Shown here: positions 8,506-19,955 of the stretch, in pieces
Layout: every line of letters begins with the position of its first letter
Numbering within the stretch: position 1 is the first letter of the stretch
Program-made: the position numbers and the translations under genes
The notes under the pieces: model-generated
Seen by the model: the letters and a program-made list of their open reading frames with translations, nothing else
Databases searched by the model: none
Told to the model about the DNA's origin: nothing
DNA from: Hyphomicrobiales bacterium
GTDB lineage: Bacteria > Pseudomonadota > Alphaproteobacteria > Rhizobiales > Rhizobiaceae
NCBI GenBank assembly: GCA_900468805.1
Contig: UEIF01000050.1
Location: forward strand, 1 to 39,179
Length of the DNA stretch: 39,179 nt
Reading direction: 5' to 3'

Positions 8506-9132
8506 ATGACGATACCCACAACGCTCGCCGACTGGCTCACGCCCGATCGAACTGCCCTGCTGGTCTACGATATGCAGATCGGTATCGCCCGGCAGGTCGA
8601 GGGCTCCGAGGAAACGGCGCTGCGCATTGCCGATATCGTCGCCGCTGCCAGAGGCGCCGGCATGCGAATTGCGTTCTGCCGCCATCTTTCGCTGCCGAAG
8701 CCGTGGATGGGGCTGTTTGCGACGCGCATGGCCATGACATGGCAGCGCACGGATGATCCCGAACAGGTGAAACCCTGGTTCCTGCGCGACAGCGAAGCGG
8801 TCCGGATCATCCCGGAACTGCAGCCGCAAGAGCAGGACTTCGTTTTCGACAAGCTCGGCATGTCGGCTTTCGAGGGAACTCCGCTCGCGCTCGCCATGCG
8901 CGACGCCGGCCTTTCGGCGCTGGCGATCTGCGGCATCGCCATGGAAATCGGCATCGAGCCGACCTGCCGGCAGGCCGCCGACCTCGGCATCGTTCCGATC
9001 GTGATCGAGGATGCCTGCGGCTCCGGCCATGCGGAAGCAGCAAAACGCTCCGTCGAATCCCTTCGCTTCATGGGCGATACGATCGCCACCAATACGGAAG
9101 AATTCCTGCAGTCTGTTGCCCCCTCGCGGTGA
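8506..9132 (+). CDS. Isochorismatase-fold (cysteine hydrolase superfamily) protein lacking the catalytic Cys
   Basis: The 208-residue cytoplasmic protein has the fold's landmarks: LLVYDMQIG with Asp22, FDKLGMSAFEGTPL with Lys116, and ALAICGIAMEIGIEPTCRQA. In amidase-type members (nicotinamidase, N-carbamoylsarcosine amidase) the last motif has Cys where this protein has Gly149. True isochorismatases such as EntB and PhzD also have Gly there and cleave a vinyl ether without a nucleophilic cysteine. The enzyme is therefore more likely isochorismatase-like than an amidase; no siderophore or phenazine genes are nearby. The start at 8506 has AGGAATA upstream; an extension to 8419 is possible but unlikely. 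Confidence 0.82.
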   Translation: MTIPTTLADWLTPDRTALLVYDMQIGIARQVEGSEETALRIADIVAAARGAGMRIAFCRHLSLPKPWMGLFATRMAMTWQRTDDPEQVKPWFLRDSEAVRIIPELQPQEQDFVFDKLGMSAFEGTPLALAMRDAGLSALAICGIAMEIGIEPTCRQAADLGIVPIVIEDACGSGHAEAAKRSVESLRFMGDTIATNTEEFLQSVAPSR

Positions 9133-9195
9133 TGTCCACGGTTGACCTGCGCATATGCCCTCTAACTAAAGCCGGGCTTGTTTGCGAAGGAGGCT

Positions 9196-10989
9196 ATGTT
9201 GGCGGCACTTATTGAAGACTACGCCCTGATCGGAGATTGCGAGACCGCGGCACTCGTCTCCAGGAACGGCTCCATCGACTGGCTCTGTTTTCCGCGCTTC
9301 GACTCCCCCGCCTGTTTTGCCGCCCTGCTGGGCACGCAAGAGAATGGCTTCTGGTCGCTGTCACCATCAGGTGACGATGTCAGCGTCACGCGCCGCTACC
9401 GGGACGACACGCTCATTCTCGAAACCGAGTTTCAGACCGAGACCGGCACCGCCATCATGACGGACTTCATGCCGCTGCGCGATGGCACCAGTGATCTGAT
9501 GCGCATCGTCGAGGGCAAGAGCGGCACCGTCGCCTTCGACATGGAGCTCAACCTCCGCTTCGACTACGGGCGAACCGTTCCCTGGGTCACGCATGGCGAA
9601 GACGGCGGCATCACCGCCATTGCCGGGCCGGACCGGCTGACGCTGAACTGCGCCGTGCCGCTCGAAGGCCGCGGGATGAGCACGGTCGGCTCCTTCAAAG
9701 TTGCGGCCGGCGAGAGCCAGATCTTCACCCTTACCTGGTCCCCCTCGCACCTGCCGCCGCCGGCCCAGCGGCAGGTGGAATATGCGCTGCCGGACACCGA
9801 GGAATTCTGGCAATCCTTCGCGGCGAAGTGCCCAAAGGTGGGCAAGTGGACGGAGCAGGTAAAGCGCTCCCTCATCACGCTGAAGGCCCTGACCTACATG
9901 CCGACAGGCGGCATCGTCGCCGCCGCGACCACCTCCCTGCCCGAGAAGATCGGCGGGCCGCGCAACTGGGACTATCGCTATTGCTGGCTGCGCGACGCGA
10001 CGCTGACCCTGCTCGCCCTGATGAAGCTCGGCTATTACGAGGAAGCACACGCCTGGCGCAACTGGCTGCTGCGCGCGGTGGCGGGCGCCCCGGCGCAGAT
10101 GCAGATCATGTATGGCGTCGCCGGCGAGCGCAATCTGCTGGAATGGCAGGTTCCCTGGCTGAAGGGCTATGAAGGCTCGACGCCCGTGCGCATCGGCAAC
10201 GCCGCCGCCGAACAGGTGCAGCTCGATGTTTACGGCGAGGTGGCGGACGCCATGCTGCAGGCCCGCAAGAGCGGCCTGCCGTCGCATCCGCGCGGGCGCG
10301 AACTGGCGACCGCCATTCTGCCCTTTCTCGAAAAAGTCTGGGTGGAGCCCGATGAAGGCATCTGGGAGGTGCGCGGCCAGCGCCAGCATTTCACCTATTC
10401 GAAGGTCATGGCCTGGGTCGCCTTCGACCGCGCCGTCAAGATTGCCGAGGAGGACGGCGAGCCCGAAGCCGCCGCACGCTGGCGAGCCATCGCCGATCGC
10501 ATCCATGCCGAGGTTTGCGAAAAGGCCTTCGATCCCGAACTTGGCTGCTTCGTTCAGGCTTACGGGTCCAGGGCGATGGATGCCAGCCTGCTGCATCTCG
10601 GCATGGTCGGCTTCATCCCGCCTGATGATCCGCGCTATGTCGCGACTGTCGAAACGGTCGAACGCAAGCTGATGCGGGATGGCCTGCTGCTGCGCTACGA
10701 AACGCTGGAGGTCGATGACGGCCTGCCGCCAGGCGAAGGCGCTTTCCTCGCCTGCAGCTTCTGGCTCGTCGATGCCCTCTACATGATCGGCCGGCGGGAC
10801 GATGCGCAGCACCTGTTCGAGCGGCTGCTGGCGATCTGCAACGATGTCGGGCTGCTGGCGGAGGAATACGATCCCGTTGCCGGGCGCATGTTGGGAAATT
10901 TCCCGCAGGCGTTCAGCCATATCGGGTTGATCAACAGTGCGTTGAACCTCTCACCGGTAGAAGGGCCGGCGGATCAGCGTTCGGCTTGA
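9196..10989 (+). CDS. Glycoside hydrolase family 15 protein (glucoamylase/trehalase-like)
   Basis: The 597-residue enzyme has the two-part GH15 layout: an N-terminal beta-sandwich beginning IEDYALIGDCETAALVSRNG and an (alpha/alpha)6 barrel. Signatures seen are NWDYRYCWLRDATLTL (257-272), DEGIWEVRG with the probable general acid Glu391, and LAEEYDPVAGRMLGNFPQAF with the probable base at Glu556 or Glu557. GH15 members hydrolyse alpha-glucosidic bonds from non-reducing ends; bacterial ones of this length include trehalases. There is no signal peptide, so it is probably cytoplasmic and may act on trehalose or glycogen-derived sugars. AAGGAGG lies only 2 nt before ATG 9196, so TTG 9199 (5-nt spacing) is an alternative start. 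It sits 63 bp after the isochorismatase-fold gene. Confidence 0.9.
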   Translation: MLAALIEDYALIGDCETAALVSRNGSIDWLCFPRFDSPACFAALLGTQENGFWSLSPSGDDVSVTRRYRDDTLILETEFQTETGTAIMTDFMPLRDGTSDLMRIVEGKSGTVAFDMELNLRFDYGRTVPWVTHGEDGGITAIAGPDRLTLNCAVPLEGRGMSTVGSFKVAAGESQIFTLTWSPSHLPPPAQRQVEYALPDTEEFWQSFAAKCPKVGKWTEQVKRSLITLKALTYMPTGGIVAAATTSLPEKIGGPRNWDYRYCWLRDATLTLLALMKLGYYEEAHAWRNWLLRAVAGAPAQMQIMYGVAGERNLLEWQVPWLKGYEGSTPVRIGNAAAEQVQLDVYGEVADAMLQARKSGLPSHPRGRELATAILPFLEKVWVEPDEGIWEVRGQRQHFTYSKVMAWVAFDRAVKIAEEDGEPEAAARWRAIADRIHAEVCEKAFDPELGCFVQAYGSRAMDASLLHLGMVGFIPPDDPRYVATVETVERKLMRDGLLLRYETLEVDDGLPPGEGAFLACSFWLVDALYMIGRRDDAQHLFERLLAICNDVGLLAEEYDPVAGRMLGNFPQAFSHIGLINSALNLSPVEGPADQRSA

Positions 10990-11079
10990 TGATATGCAGG
11001 ATTCAGGCGACTCCTACCGGAGCGCAGTGCTTCACGGCTTACCATCTGCTGGATCGAAGCGGCCTATGATCCGATGACA

Positions 11080-11106
11080 CAGGTGCCGCCACCTCGGCGG
11101 CACCTG
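11080..11106. terminator. Bidirectional stem-loop between convergent genes
   Basis: CAGGTGCCGCC (11080-11090) and GGCGGCACCTG (11096-11106) form a perfect 11-bp stem with a 5-nt loop. It lies between the GH15 gene and the convergent surface-protein gene. The T-tract is weak. Confidence 0.65.
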
Positions 11107-11129
11107 CCTTTGCTCATCTCCATGTGGGC

Positions 11130-14100
11130 CTACATGCGCCCGCTGACGCCGATCTTCGCACCGACGGATTTGTCGCCGTCGCCTTCGATGTTGAGCAACA
11201 GCCCGCCATCGATCGACCAGCCACCTGTCGTCTGCAGCGACAGTCCCGCCGAGATGGAGCCGAACATGCCATTGCCGTCGATTGCCGAGTAACCGACCGA
11301 GCCGCCGAACTTCCTGGTCAGGGTCTGGTCGTTTTCCAAAGTGGACACCCGGGCGATCTCCGCACCCAGGCTGATGCGCAACTGCTCCTCGGTGAAACCG
11401 TCGAGGCCGATGATGTCGCCTTTGTCATTTTCGATCATGTAATCGTCGACCGTTTCCGAGAGATAGATCGCCCGAAGCTTCGGCTCGATCGTCGTGACCG
11501 TATCGAGGTTCCAGCGGCCGGTGACAGAGGTGTCGAACAGCCATCGCGACGTGTCGAAATTGCCGTCCCAGAAGGCCGTGTCGATATCATTGGACGAACC
11601 GCCATAGAGCAGGCTCGTATCCCAGAACACGCCCTTGCCGATCTCCAGCGAGGCATTGGGGCCGGCGAGCCAGCCATTGCCGGTGAGTTCGGCATCCTCC
11701 TCCGTCGGATCGGTCATCCGGTCGTAATGAACGGAGAGGCCGACCAGCGCCTTGTCGGTGACGAGGTAATCGGCGCCGGCGGAAATCATGGCAAAAGCGC
11801 CCCATTTTCCGTCATTGTCATTGCGGCTATGCGCCAGGAATTTGCCGTCGATCCAGATGTTGAACGGCGACAGTTCCGCATTGCCGCCGCCTGAGAGACC
11901 ATCGGCATTGTCGCGGGCGGCTTCCAACTGCGCCAGGCTGGTGGAGAAGCCGAATGTCATCCCCTGGTCCGACGGCATCATGCGGGCGGTGACCGGATCG
12001 GTCGCGTTCGCCATCTGCCGACGCTCCAAGAGACCCGGCACCTTGATGCTGGAAGCAATCAGGTTCTGGCGGCTCTGCACGAAGCCATGCACGAGATTAT
12101 CGACATCGTCGGCGACCTTGGCTGCGTCGAATGTCAGCGCGTAGGTGATCGTGCCGTTGTTGGAAATGCCGAGCGCGCTGGTCAGACGGTAGCCCACCCG
12201 CACCTCGCCGGAATAGTGCCCGTTCGGTGTGAATTTCAGATACCAGCCGATCGCGCCGCCGCCGCCCGCCTGGGCGAATTCGCCATTGACGATGGCCGCC
12301 GTGCCGGCATTGGCAGGCTCCACGGAGAGCATTTCGGCCGACACGAAGGGACCGCCCGTCGCACCGGCGGTAAGGTCCACATTGGCGGGAGACGATCCCG
12401 GGGCAACAGTGATCTTCTTGTCGGCAGCGGTAACGGCCCGCGTCTTGACGGTGATTGTATAGTTGGCGCTTCCCGTCGCGCCGTTGCCATCGCGAACGCC
12501 GATCGTGAACGTGTAATCCTTGACATCGGCGCCCGCATCCACCGGCCCGGTCAGCGCGCCGGTGGAGATGTTGAGTACCACGCCATCGGGCAGATCGCCG
12601 TGATCGAGACTGTAGACCAGCGCACCCGTGCCGCCTGTCGCCGTGACGGATGCATTGTAGGCCTCACCGGGCATGCCGGTGGTCAAATGCGATCCACTCG
12701 CCGGACTGAAAGTGAAAGACCCGGTCGAGGCGGCATCGATCACCAGCGTATAGGCGGCGTCGCCGGAATTGGCCGGGCTGGCGCTGTCGGTCGCCGTTAC
12801 CGTGAAGCTGTAGCTTCCCGCCACCGTCGGCGTTCCCGAAAGCGTGCCGTCGGCGGCAAGTGTCATGCCCGTCGGCACCGAGCCGCTTGCAACATAGCTG
12901 TAGGGGCCGGTTCCGCCCGCAGCGGTGATGCCGGTCGTATAGCCCGTGCCCACCGTTCCGTGCGTCAGGCTGCCGGCCGCAGGCGAAAGCGTCAAGGTCG
13001 TCGGCGCCGGCGCGATCACCAGCGTGTAGCTCGCATTGCCCGAAACCGGCGTACTGTCGCTATCGGTAGCCTCGATGCTGAAATTATAGGCTCCATCCGC
13101 CGTCGGTGTTCCCGAAAGAGAGCCGTCGGCGCCGACGCTGATGCCCGGCGGCAGTGAGCCGCTCGCAACGTAGCTGTAGGGCGCGACCCCGCCCGAAGCG
13201 GTGACGGAATTGGTGTAGGCCGTGCCGACGGTGCCCGCCGTCAAGGTCGATCCGGTCGCCGGAGCCAAGGTGATCGGGCTTGCAGTGATATGGAAATGGT
13301 AGGTGTTGGTCGCCGTCCGGCTGCCGCTGTCGGTGACCGTTATATCGACGTCGGCATTGCCGGTCGCCGTTGCAGCCCCGGATAACACGCCCGCGGATGT
13401 GAACGTATAGCCGGCCGGCAGGGCGTCGCCCGAAGGCGCAACCGTGAATGTGTAGGGACCGATACCGCCAGTGGCGACGAATTGCTGGCTGTAGGTCTGC
13501 CCCACCTGCCAGTTGAAAGTCGAGCCTGCGGCCGGCGACAAGCCCAGCGCCTGCGGTTCGCGGAAGACGGTCACCGTATAACTGAATTGTGTCGTGCCAT
13601 CTTCGGCGGTGACTTCGACGGTGACCGTATTGTCACCCACGGCAAGGGTGATCTGGCCGGAACTCGCCCCCGTCACAAGAGCACCATTGACCTTGACGCT
13701 GGCATGAGTGTCCGCCTTGACGGGGCTGGCGGTAATCCAGGCCGTGCCGTTGGGCACCGTTGCCGTATAGGCCTGTGTGCCCGAGGCAAAGGCCGGGCTG
13801 AGCGTGCCGTCCGACAATGTCAGGCTCGACAGCGTCGCATCGGCTGAAGGCAGTGCGACATAGGTGAACTGGTCGTCGCTGCCGGTAGCACTGGTGCCGC
13901 CAGCATTCGCGACGGTAATGTCAACTGTTCCCGTTCCGGCCGGGGCGGTCGCTCTGATCTGCGTATCGTCGTCGATCGTGTAGGTCGCCACTGTCGCGCC
14001 GAACTTGACGGCATTCGTGACGGACGCATCCGCAAAACCGCTGCCGGTGATCGTGACCTCCGTGCCGCCGGCGGTTGGGCCGCTGGCCGGCGAGACGGCG

Positions 14101-15965
14101 CTGACGGTGGGCGCACCGACATAGGTGAACCAGTCGAAGGTCGAGGTGGGGCTGGTGCCTCCAGGTGTTGTTACCCTGACATCTATCTTTCCGGCCGCAC
14201 CGGCGGGTGCCGTCGCGGTGATCTGGGTATCACTGTCGACAGTATAGGTGGCCACCGTCGAGCCGAACTTGACCGCACCCGTCGAATTGGCAGCGAAAAA
14301 GCCGAAGCCGTTAATCGTGACGGCCGTCCCGCCGGAGGTCGGGCCGGATGCCGGGCTGACCGATGATACCATCGGCACGCTGGCGTATAGGAAGCCGCCT
14401 GACACTGTCGCAGTGCCACCGGGCGCGGTGATGACGACATTGGCAAAACTTGGCGAATGGGCCGGCGTCGTTACGGTTAGAGTGGTGGAATTGACGACAG
14501 TCAGCCCGGTTCCATCGATACCATCGAAGGCGACCGAGGTCGTGCCGGTGAGGTTCGTACCTGTGATGGTCACGGATGTGCCACCGACGGGCGACCCGAA
14601 TGCCGGGGTGATGGATGTCGCCGTGGGTGGGGTGAGATAGGTGAAACCGCCTGACCCCGTTACCGAGCCGCCCGGTGTGGTGACGACGACATCGACCGCT
14701 CCCGTCGCATGGGCGGGTGTGGTCACGGTGAGCGAGGTTCCGGTATTGGCCGTCACCGTTGCGGACGTGCCGCCGAAAGTGACCGAGGTCACGCCGGTGA
14801 AATTCGTGCCCATCAGCCACACCGACGTTCCGCCTGCCGTCGAGCCCGTGTTCGGGCTGACACTCCACAAAACCGGCGGGGCGACATAGGTGAACTGATC
14901 GCCAGCCGTGGTGGCGCTGGTGCCGCCAGCTGTTGTGACCGTGACATCGATCGTTCCAGTGCCGGCGGGCGACGTCGCCGTGATCTGCGTGTTGCTGTTG
15001 ATCGTGTATGCGGCGACCGTCGCGCCGAACTTGACCGCCCCGGCGGTGGCAAAGCCGGTGCCGGTGATCGTCACCGTCGTGCCGCCGCTGATCGGACCGG
15101 ATGCCGGGCTGATGGCTGTCACAGTCGGTGCGGCGACATAGGTGAACTGATCTGCGGCCCTGGTGGCGCTCGTGCCGCCAGGTGTCGTAACGGTGACATC
15201 GATCGTTCCGGCCGAGCCGGCGGGCGAGGTTGCGGTGATCCGGGTATCGCTGTCGATAGTATAGTTCGCGCTCGTCGCGCCGAACTTGACTGCACCGGAG
15301 GGATTGGCAGCAGAAAAGCCGGTACCGGTGATCACCACCGACGTGTTGCCGCCGGTCGAGCCGGATGCCGGGCTCACCGCCGTCACGGTCGGCGCAACCG
15401 CCACAAGACGGCACCCCATGGTAACGTGCATCACACCGGATTGCGCGCCACTGTAGGCGTAGGGATAGTAGCTCATATTCGCCACCAGTGCCTGCGTTCC
15501 GCTCACCGACAACTCTGTTCCTGAGGCGGAATATTCGAACAGATTGACGTTATCGTCAGTCATCCCGACATAGGGGGGGTTGATAACGCCCGCCAATTCA
15601 TCGCTGCTACTATTAGTCGAAGTAGCAGAATAGAAGATTTCTTCATTGGCATTGAAATTGCTGTAGTTGAAGCTCACCCCGTCCTGTCCGCCGCCGAGGG
15701 GCGCAATCGTTCGTCCGCCACTCCAATCGCTGTTGACCTGATTGCAGGCGTTCGACAACGCGAACGCTTGCCCGGCAAGAAGCGTCAGAACGATAGCCAG
15801 GACACTCCGCCGCAACCCGCGCGACATGATCGCAGCAGCCGCGATCCAGAGCGATCGAAAGAATGCGCGGAGCCTATGAGCTGGATCTCTAGAAATATCC
15901 CGGGCAGCGATAGTGTTCGCCGCTTCGCTCGGACGCCCAGGCAATTTCCGCATGTACAAACCCAT
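11130..15965 (-). CDS. Giant autotransporter-like surface protein with TIG and Ig-like repeats
   Basis: The open frame encodes 1611 residues. A signal peptide is clear at MSRGLRRSVLAIVLTLL, cleaved after AGQAFA (residues 47-69). The true start may therefore be ATG 15827; neither start has a strong ribosome binding site, and the longer form would be an extended signal region. After a unique head (70-190) come six IPT/TIG repeats (191-704), one cadherin-like beta-sandwich (705-803, DATLSSLTLSDGTLSP), four putative Ig (He_PIG) repeats (804-1174, LSGTPT-type cores) and a linker. About 260 C-terminal residues form amphipathic strands of an autotransporter beta-barrel (FNIWIDGKFLAHS to GVSGRM). It is probably exposed at the cell surface in adhesion or matrix interaction (inference). 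The last residue is Met, not the usual Phe or Trp of outer-membrane barrels. Confidence 0.85.
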   Translation of the reverse strand: MGLYMRKLPGRPSEAANTIAARDISRDPAHRLRAFFRSLWIAAAAIMSRGLRRSVLAIVLTLLAGQAFALSNACNQVNSDWSGGRTIAPLGGGQDGVSFNYSNFNANEEIFYSATSTNSSSDELAGVINPPYVGMTDDNVNLFEYSASGTELSVSGTQALVANMSYYPYAYSGAQSGVMHVTMGCRLVAVAPTVTAVSPASGSTGGNTSVVITGTGFSAANPSGAVKFGATSANYTIDSDTRITATSPAGSAGTIDVTVTTPGGTSATRAADQFTYVAAPTVTAISPASGPISGGTTVTITGTGFATAGAVKFGATVAAYTINSNTQITATSPAGTGTIDVTVTTAGGTSATTAGDQFTYVAPPVLWSVSPNTGSTAGGTSVWLMGTNFTGVTSVTFGGTSATVTANTGTSLTVTTPAHATGAVDVVVTTPGGSVTGSGGFTYLTPPTATSITPAFGSPVGGTSVTITGTNLTGTTSVAFDGIDGTGLTVVNSTTLTVTTPAHSPSFANVVITAPGGTATVSGGFLYASVPMVSSVSPASGPTSGGTAVTINGFGFFAANSTGAVKFGSTVATYTVDSDTQITATAPAGAAGKIDVRVTTPGGTSPTSTFDWFTYVGAPTVSAVSPASGPTAGGTEVTITGSGFADASVTNAVKFGATVATYTIDDDTQIRATAPAGTGTVDITVANAGGTSATGSDDQFTYVALPSADATLSSLTLSDGTLSPAFASGTQAYTATVPNGTAWITASPVKADTHASVKVNGALVTGASSGQITLAVGDNTVTVEVTAEDGTTQFSYTVTVFREPQALGLSPAAGSTFNWQVGQTYSQQFVATGGIGPYTFTVAPSGDALPAGYTFTSAGVLSGAATATGNADVDITVTDSGSRTATNTYHFHITASPITLAPATGSTLTAGTVGTAYTNSVTASGGVAPYSYVASGSLPPGISVGADGSLSGTPTADGAYNFSIEATDSDSTPVSGNASYTLVIAPAPTTLTLSPAAGSLTHGTVGTGYTTGITAAGGTGPYSYVASGSVPTGMTLAADGTLSGTPTVAGSYSFTVTATDSASPANSGDAAYTLVIDAASTGSFTFSPASGSHLTTGMPGEAYNASVTATGGTGALVYSLDHGDLPDGVVLNISTGALTGPVDAGADVKDYTFTIGVRDGNGATGSANYTITVKTRAVTAADKKITVAPGSSPANVDLTAGATGGPFVSAEMLSVEPANAGTAAIVNGEFAQAGGGGAIGWYLKFTPNGHYSGEVRVGYRLTSALGISNNGTITYALTFDAAKVADDVDNLVHGFVQSRQNLIASSIKVPGLLERRQMANATDPVTARMMPSDQGMTFGFSTSLAQLEAARDNADGLSGGGNAELSPFNIWIDGKFLAHSRNDNDGKWGAFAMISAGADYLVTDKALVGLSVHYDRMTDPTEEDAELTGNGWLAGPNASLEIGKGVFWDTSLLYGGSSNDIDTAFWDGNFDTSRWLFDTSVTGRWNLDTVTTIEPKLRAIYLSETVDDYMIENDKGDIIGLDGFTEEQLRISLGAEIARVSTLENDQTLTRKFGGSVGYSAIDGNGMFGSISAGLSLQTTGGWSIDGGLLLNIEGDGDKSVGAKIGVSGRM
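12444..13556 (-). repeat. Four tandem putative-Ig (He_PIG) repeats in the surface protein
   Basis: Four units of 90-97 residues repeat the pattern of a TVGTAYT-type opening, a GPYSYVASG core, then GTLSGTPT and a closing YTLVI strand. Units 2 and 3 are closest to each other. The last unit is divergent, with LTGPVDAG in place of LSGTPT. Confidence 0.8.
13854..15395 (-). repeat. Six tandem IPT/TIG repeats in the surface protein
   Basis: Units of 83-88 residues each begin with a VSPASGPTxGGT-like segment followed by VTITGTGF. Units 1, 2, 5 and 6 share AVKFGA and TITATSPAG-type cores, while units 3 and 4 share a different core (LTVTTPAH). Two sub-families in the order AABBAA suggest growth by duplication of blocks. 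Confidence 0.85.
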
Positions 15966-16353
15966 CCCATGAAACCGAAACCCACGAGGTAACGAGCGCG
16001 CTCCCAGACCGATTTCGGCCTGAAACTCCTCAACTCAAAGCGCGCACCGCCGGCCATCAAAGGCTGAATCTAAAGTACAATTTTCTAATAAAGGTAGAAA
16101 AATCCCCCAAGTTCTCGCGTATCGCGCTTGGGTCGAATCGTCAATTCGCGATTCTCTTCAAAAATGAACAAGAGGTTGAAACACCCCAAAAAAGATCGCG
16201 AGTACTGGCGTGACGGAGGCTGCTCGGTTTGCCGCACCCGGAGATTTCTACAGCGGAATAGCTCGACTATTCGAAAATCCGAACGATTCATTCGTTTCCC
16301 TTTTGTACTCGCAACCCCTTCCATTTCATGATGACAACAGCCATATTCCGCGC
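15966..16353. promoter_or_regulatory. Divergent promoter region between the surface-protein gene and uvrB
   Basis: This 388-bp gap is AT-richer than its flanks and must hold promoters for both genes. A weak LexA-like element, GTTT-N7-GTAC (16294-16308), has the spacing of the alphaproteobacterial SOS box GTTC-N7-GTTC but two mismatches. No gene is seen here. Confidence 0.35.
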
Positions 16354-19305
<2,952 letters not shown>

Positions 19306-19310
19306 TGGAT

Positions 19311-19955
19311 CTAAGCTACTGAAAAGAAATCGGTATATTCATTCCACCATTGAAGATATCGTGGAACGGTAGCTCCCGGCAGCACTTGCTCAACATAATC
19401 ATCCGGATGCTTCACCAATCCGGACTGCAATACAGGAACGTTCCTAATTAGTTTTAGCATTGTATCCTCACATCGATGAGCGTAGAAATGCCGCACTATC
19501 TTCGTCTCATGGAATATCTGAAAATTTAACGCAATCGCATTTCGTAAATCCATAGGAACTGTGCCGGAAATTCCTAGTATTATCTTCTCAATATCTTTTG
19601 GATCGCGAGTAACTTGTTCCTCATCTCGGGGAACAGTTAATGGGTGCCGACGCTTTACATATTTGGTTGGTTGAAGTATCCGCATAACATGCGCGGAGTA
19701 CTCGGCACTGGACATATATTTCCCTCGTGCCTTTGGAACGATCCCACTCCGCTGATACTCCCAGATCCGAGAGATAGCGTAAGCACGCAACGAATGGATA
19801 ATAAGATTATCCAATTCTAAAACCAAAGTTCCAAGCACGAAGCTTCTGAACTCACCTGCTCGCCAAGCAGGATCATTATAGACCTTCAACAGCCTCTCGG
19901 CTCTTCTCGCCGAATGACCAAGAAAGCCCTGCAACTGAAAATAGGGACGACTCAT
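19311..19955 (-). CDS. HEPN-like protein, third gene of the MTase-DUF262 cassette
   Basis: The 214-residue, largely helical protein carries RHFYAH (Arg155 to His160), which fits the R-x4-6-H active site of HEPN ribonucleases such as the RiboL-PSP and MAE_28990 groups. Its surroundings (FHETKIVRHFYAHRCEDTM) put the motif in a late helix, as in those families. HEPN proteins in defence and toxin loci cut RNA or act as structural partners. The gene starts within the stop of the DUF262 gene (ATGA overlap, 4 bp) and ends 5 bp from the uvrB stop. Base composition is well below that of uvrB. I infer an effector role. The family match rests on one motif, so this could be another helical protein. Confidence 0.6.
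   Translation of the reverse strand: MSRPYFQLQGFLGHSARRAERLLKVYNDPAWRAGEFRSFVLGTLVLELDNLIIHSLRAYAISRIWEYQRSGIVPKARGKYMSSAEYSAHVMRILQPTKYVKRRHPLTVPRDEEQVTRDPKDIEKIILGISGTVPMDLRNAIALNFQIFHETKIVRHFYAHRCEDTMLKLIRNVPVLQSGLVKHPDDYVEQVLPGATVPRYLQWWNEYTDFFSVA

Noticed and set aside
12087..13157. Plus-strand open frame of 356 codons inside the surface-protein gene
   Set aside because: It is Arg/Gly-rich without motifs and periodic only because the opposite strand encodes repeats.
11130..15965. Tandem repeats considered as a CRISPR or satellite array
   Set aside because: The repeats are about 250-290 bp, divergent at DNA level and keep the reading frame, so they are protein domain repeats.
16294..16308. 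LexA (SOS) box for uvrB
   Set aside because: Spacing is right, but two of eight consensus bases differ, so it is noted only as a weak element and not called as a site.
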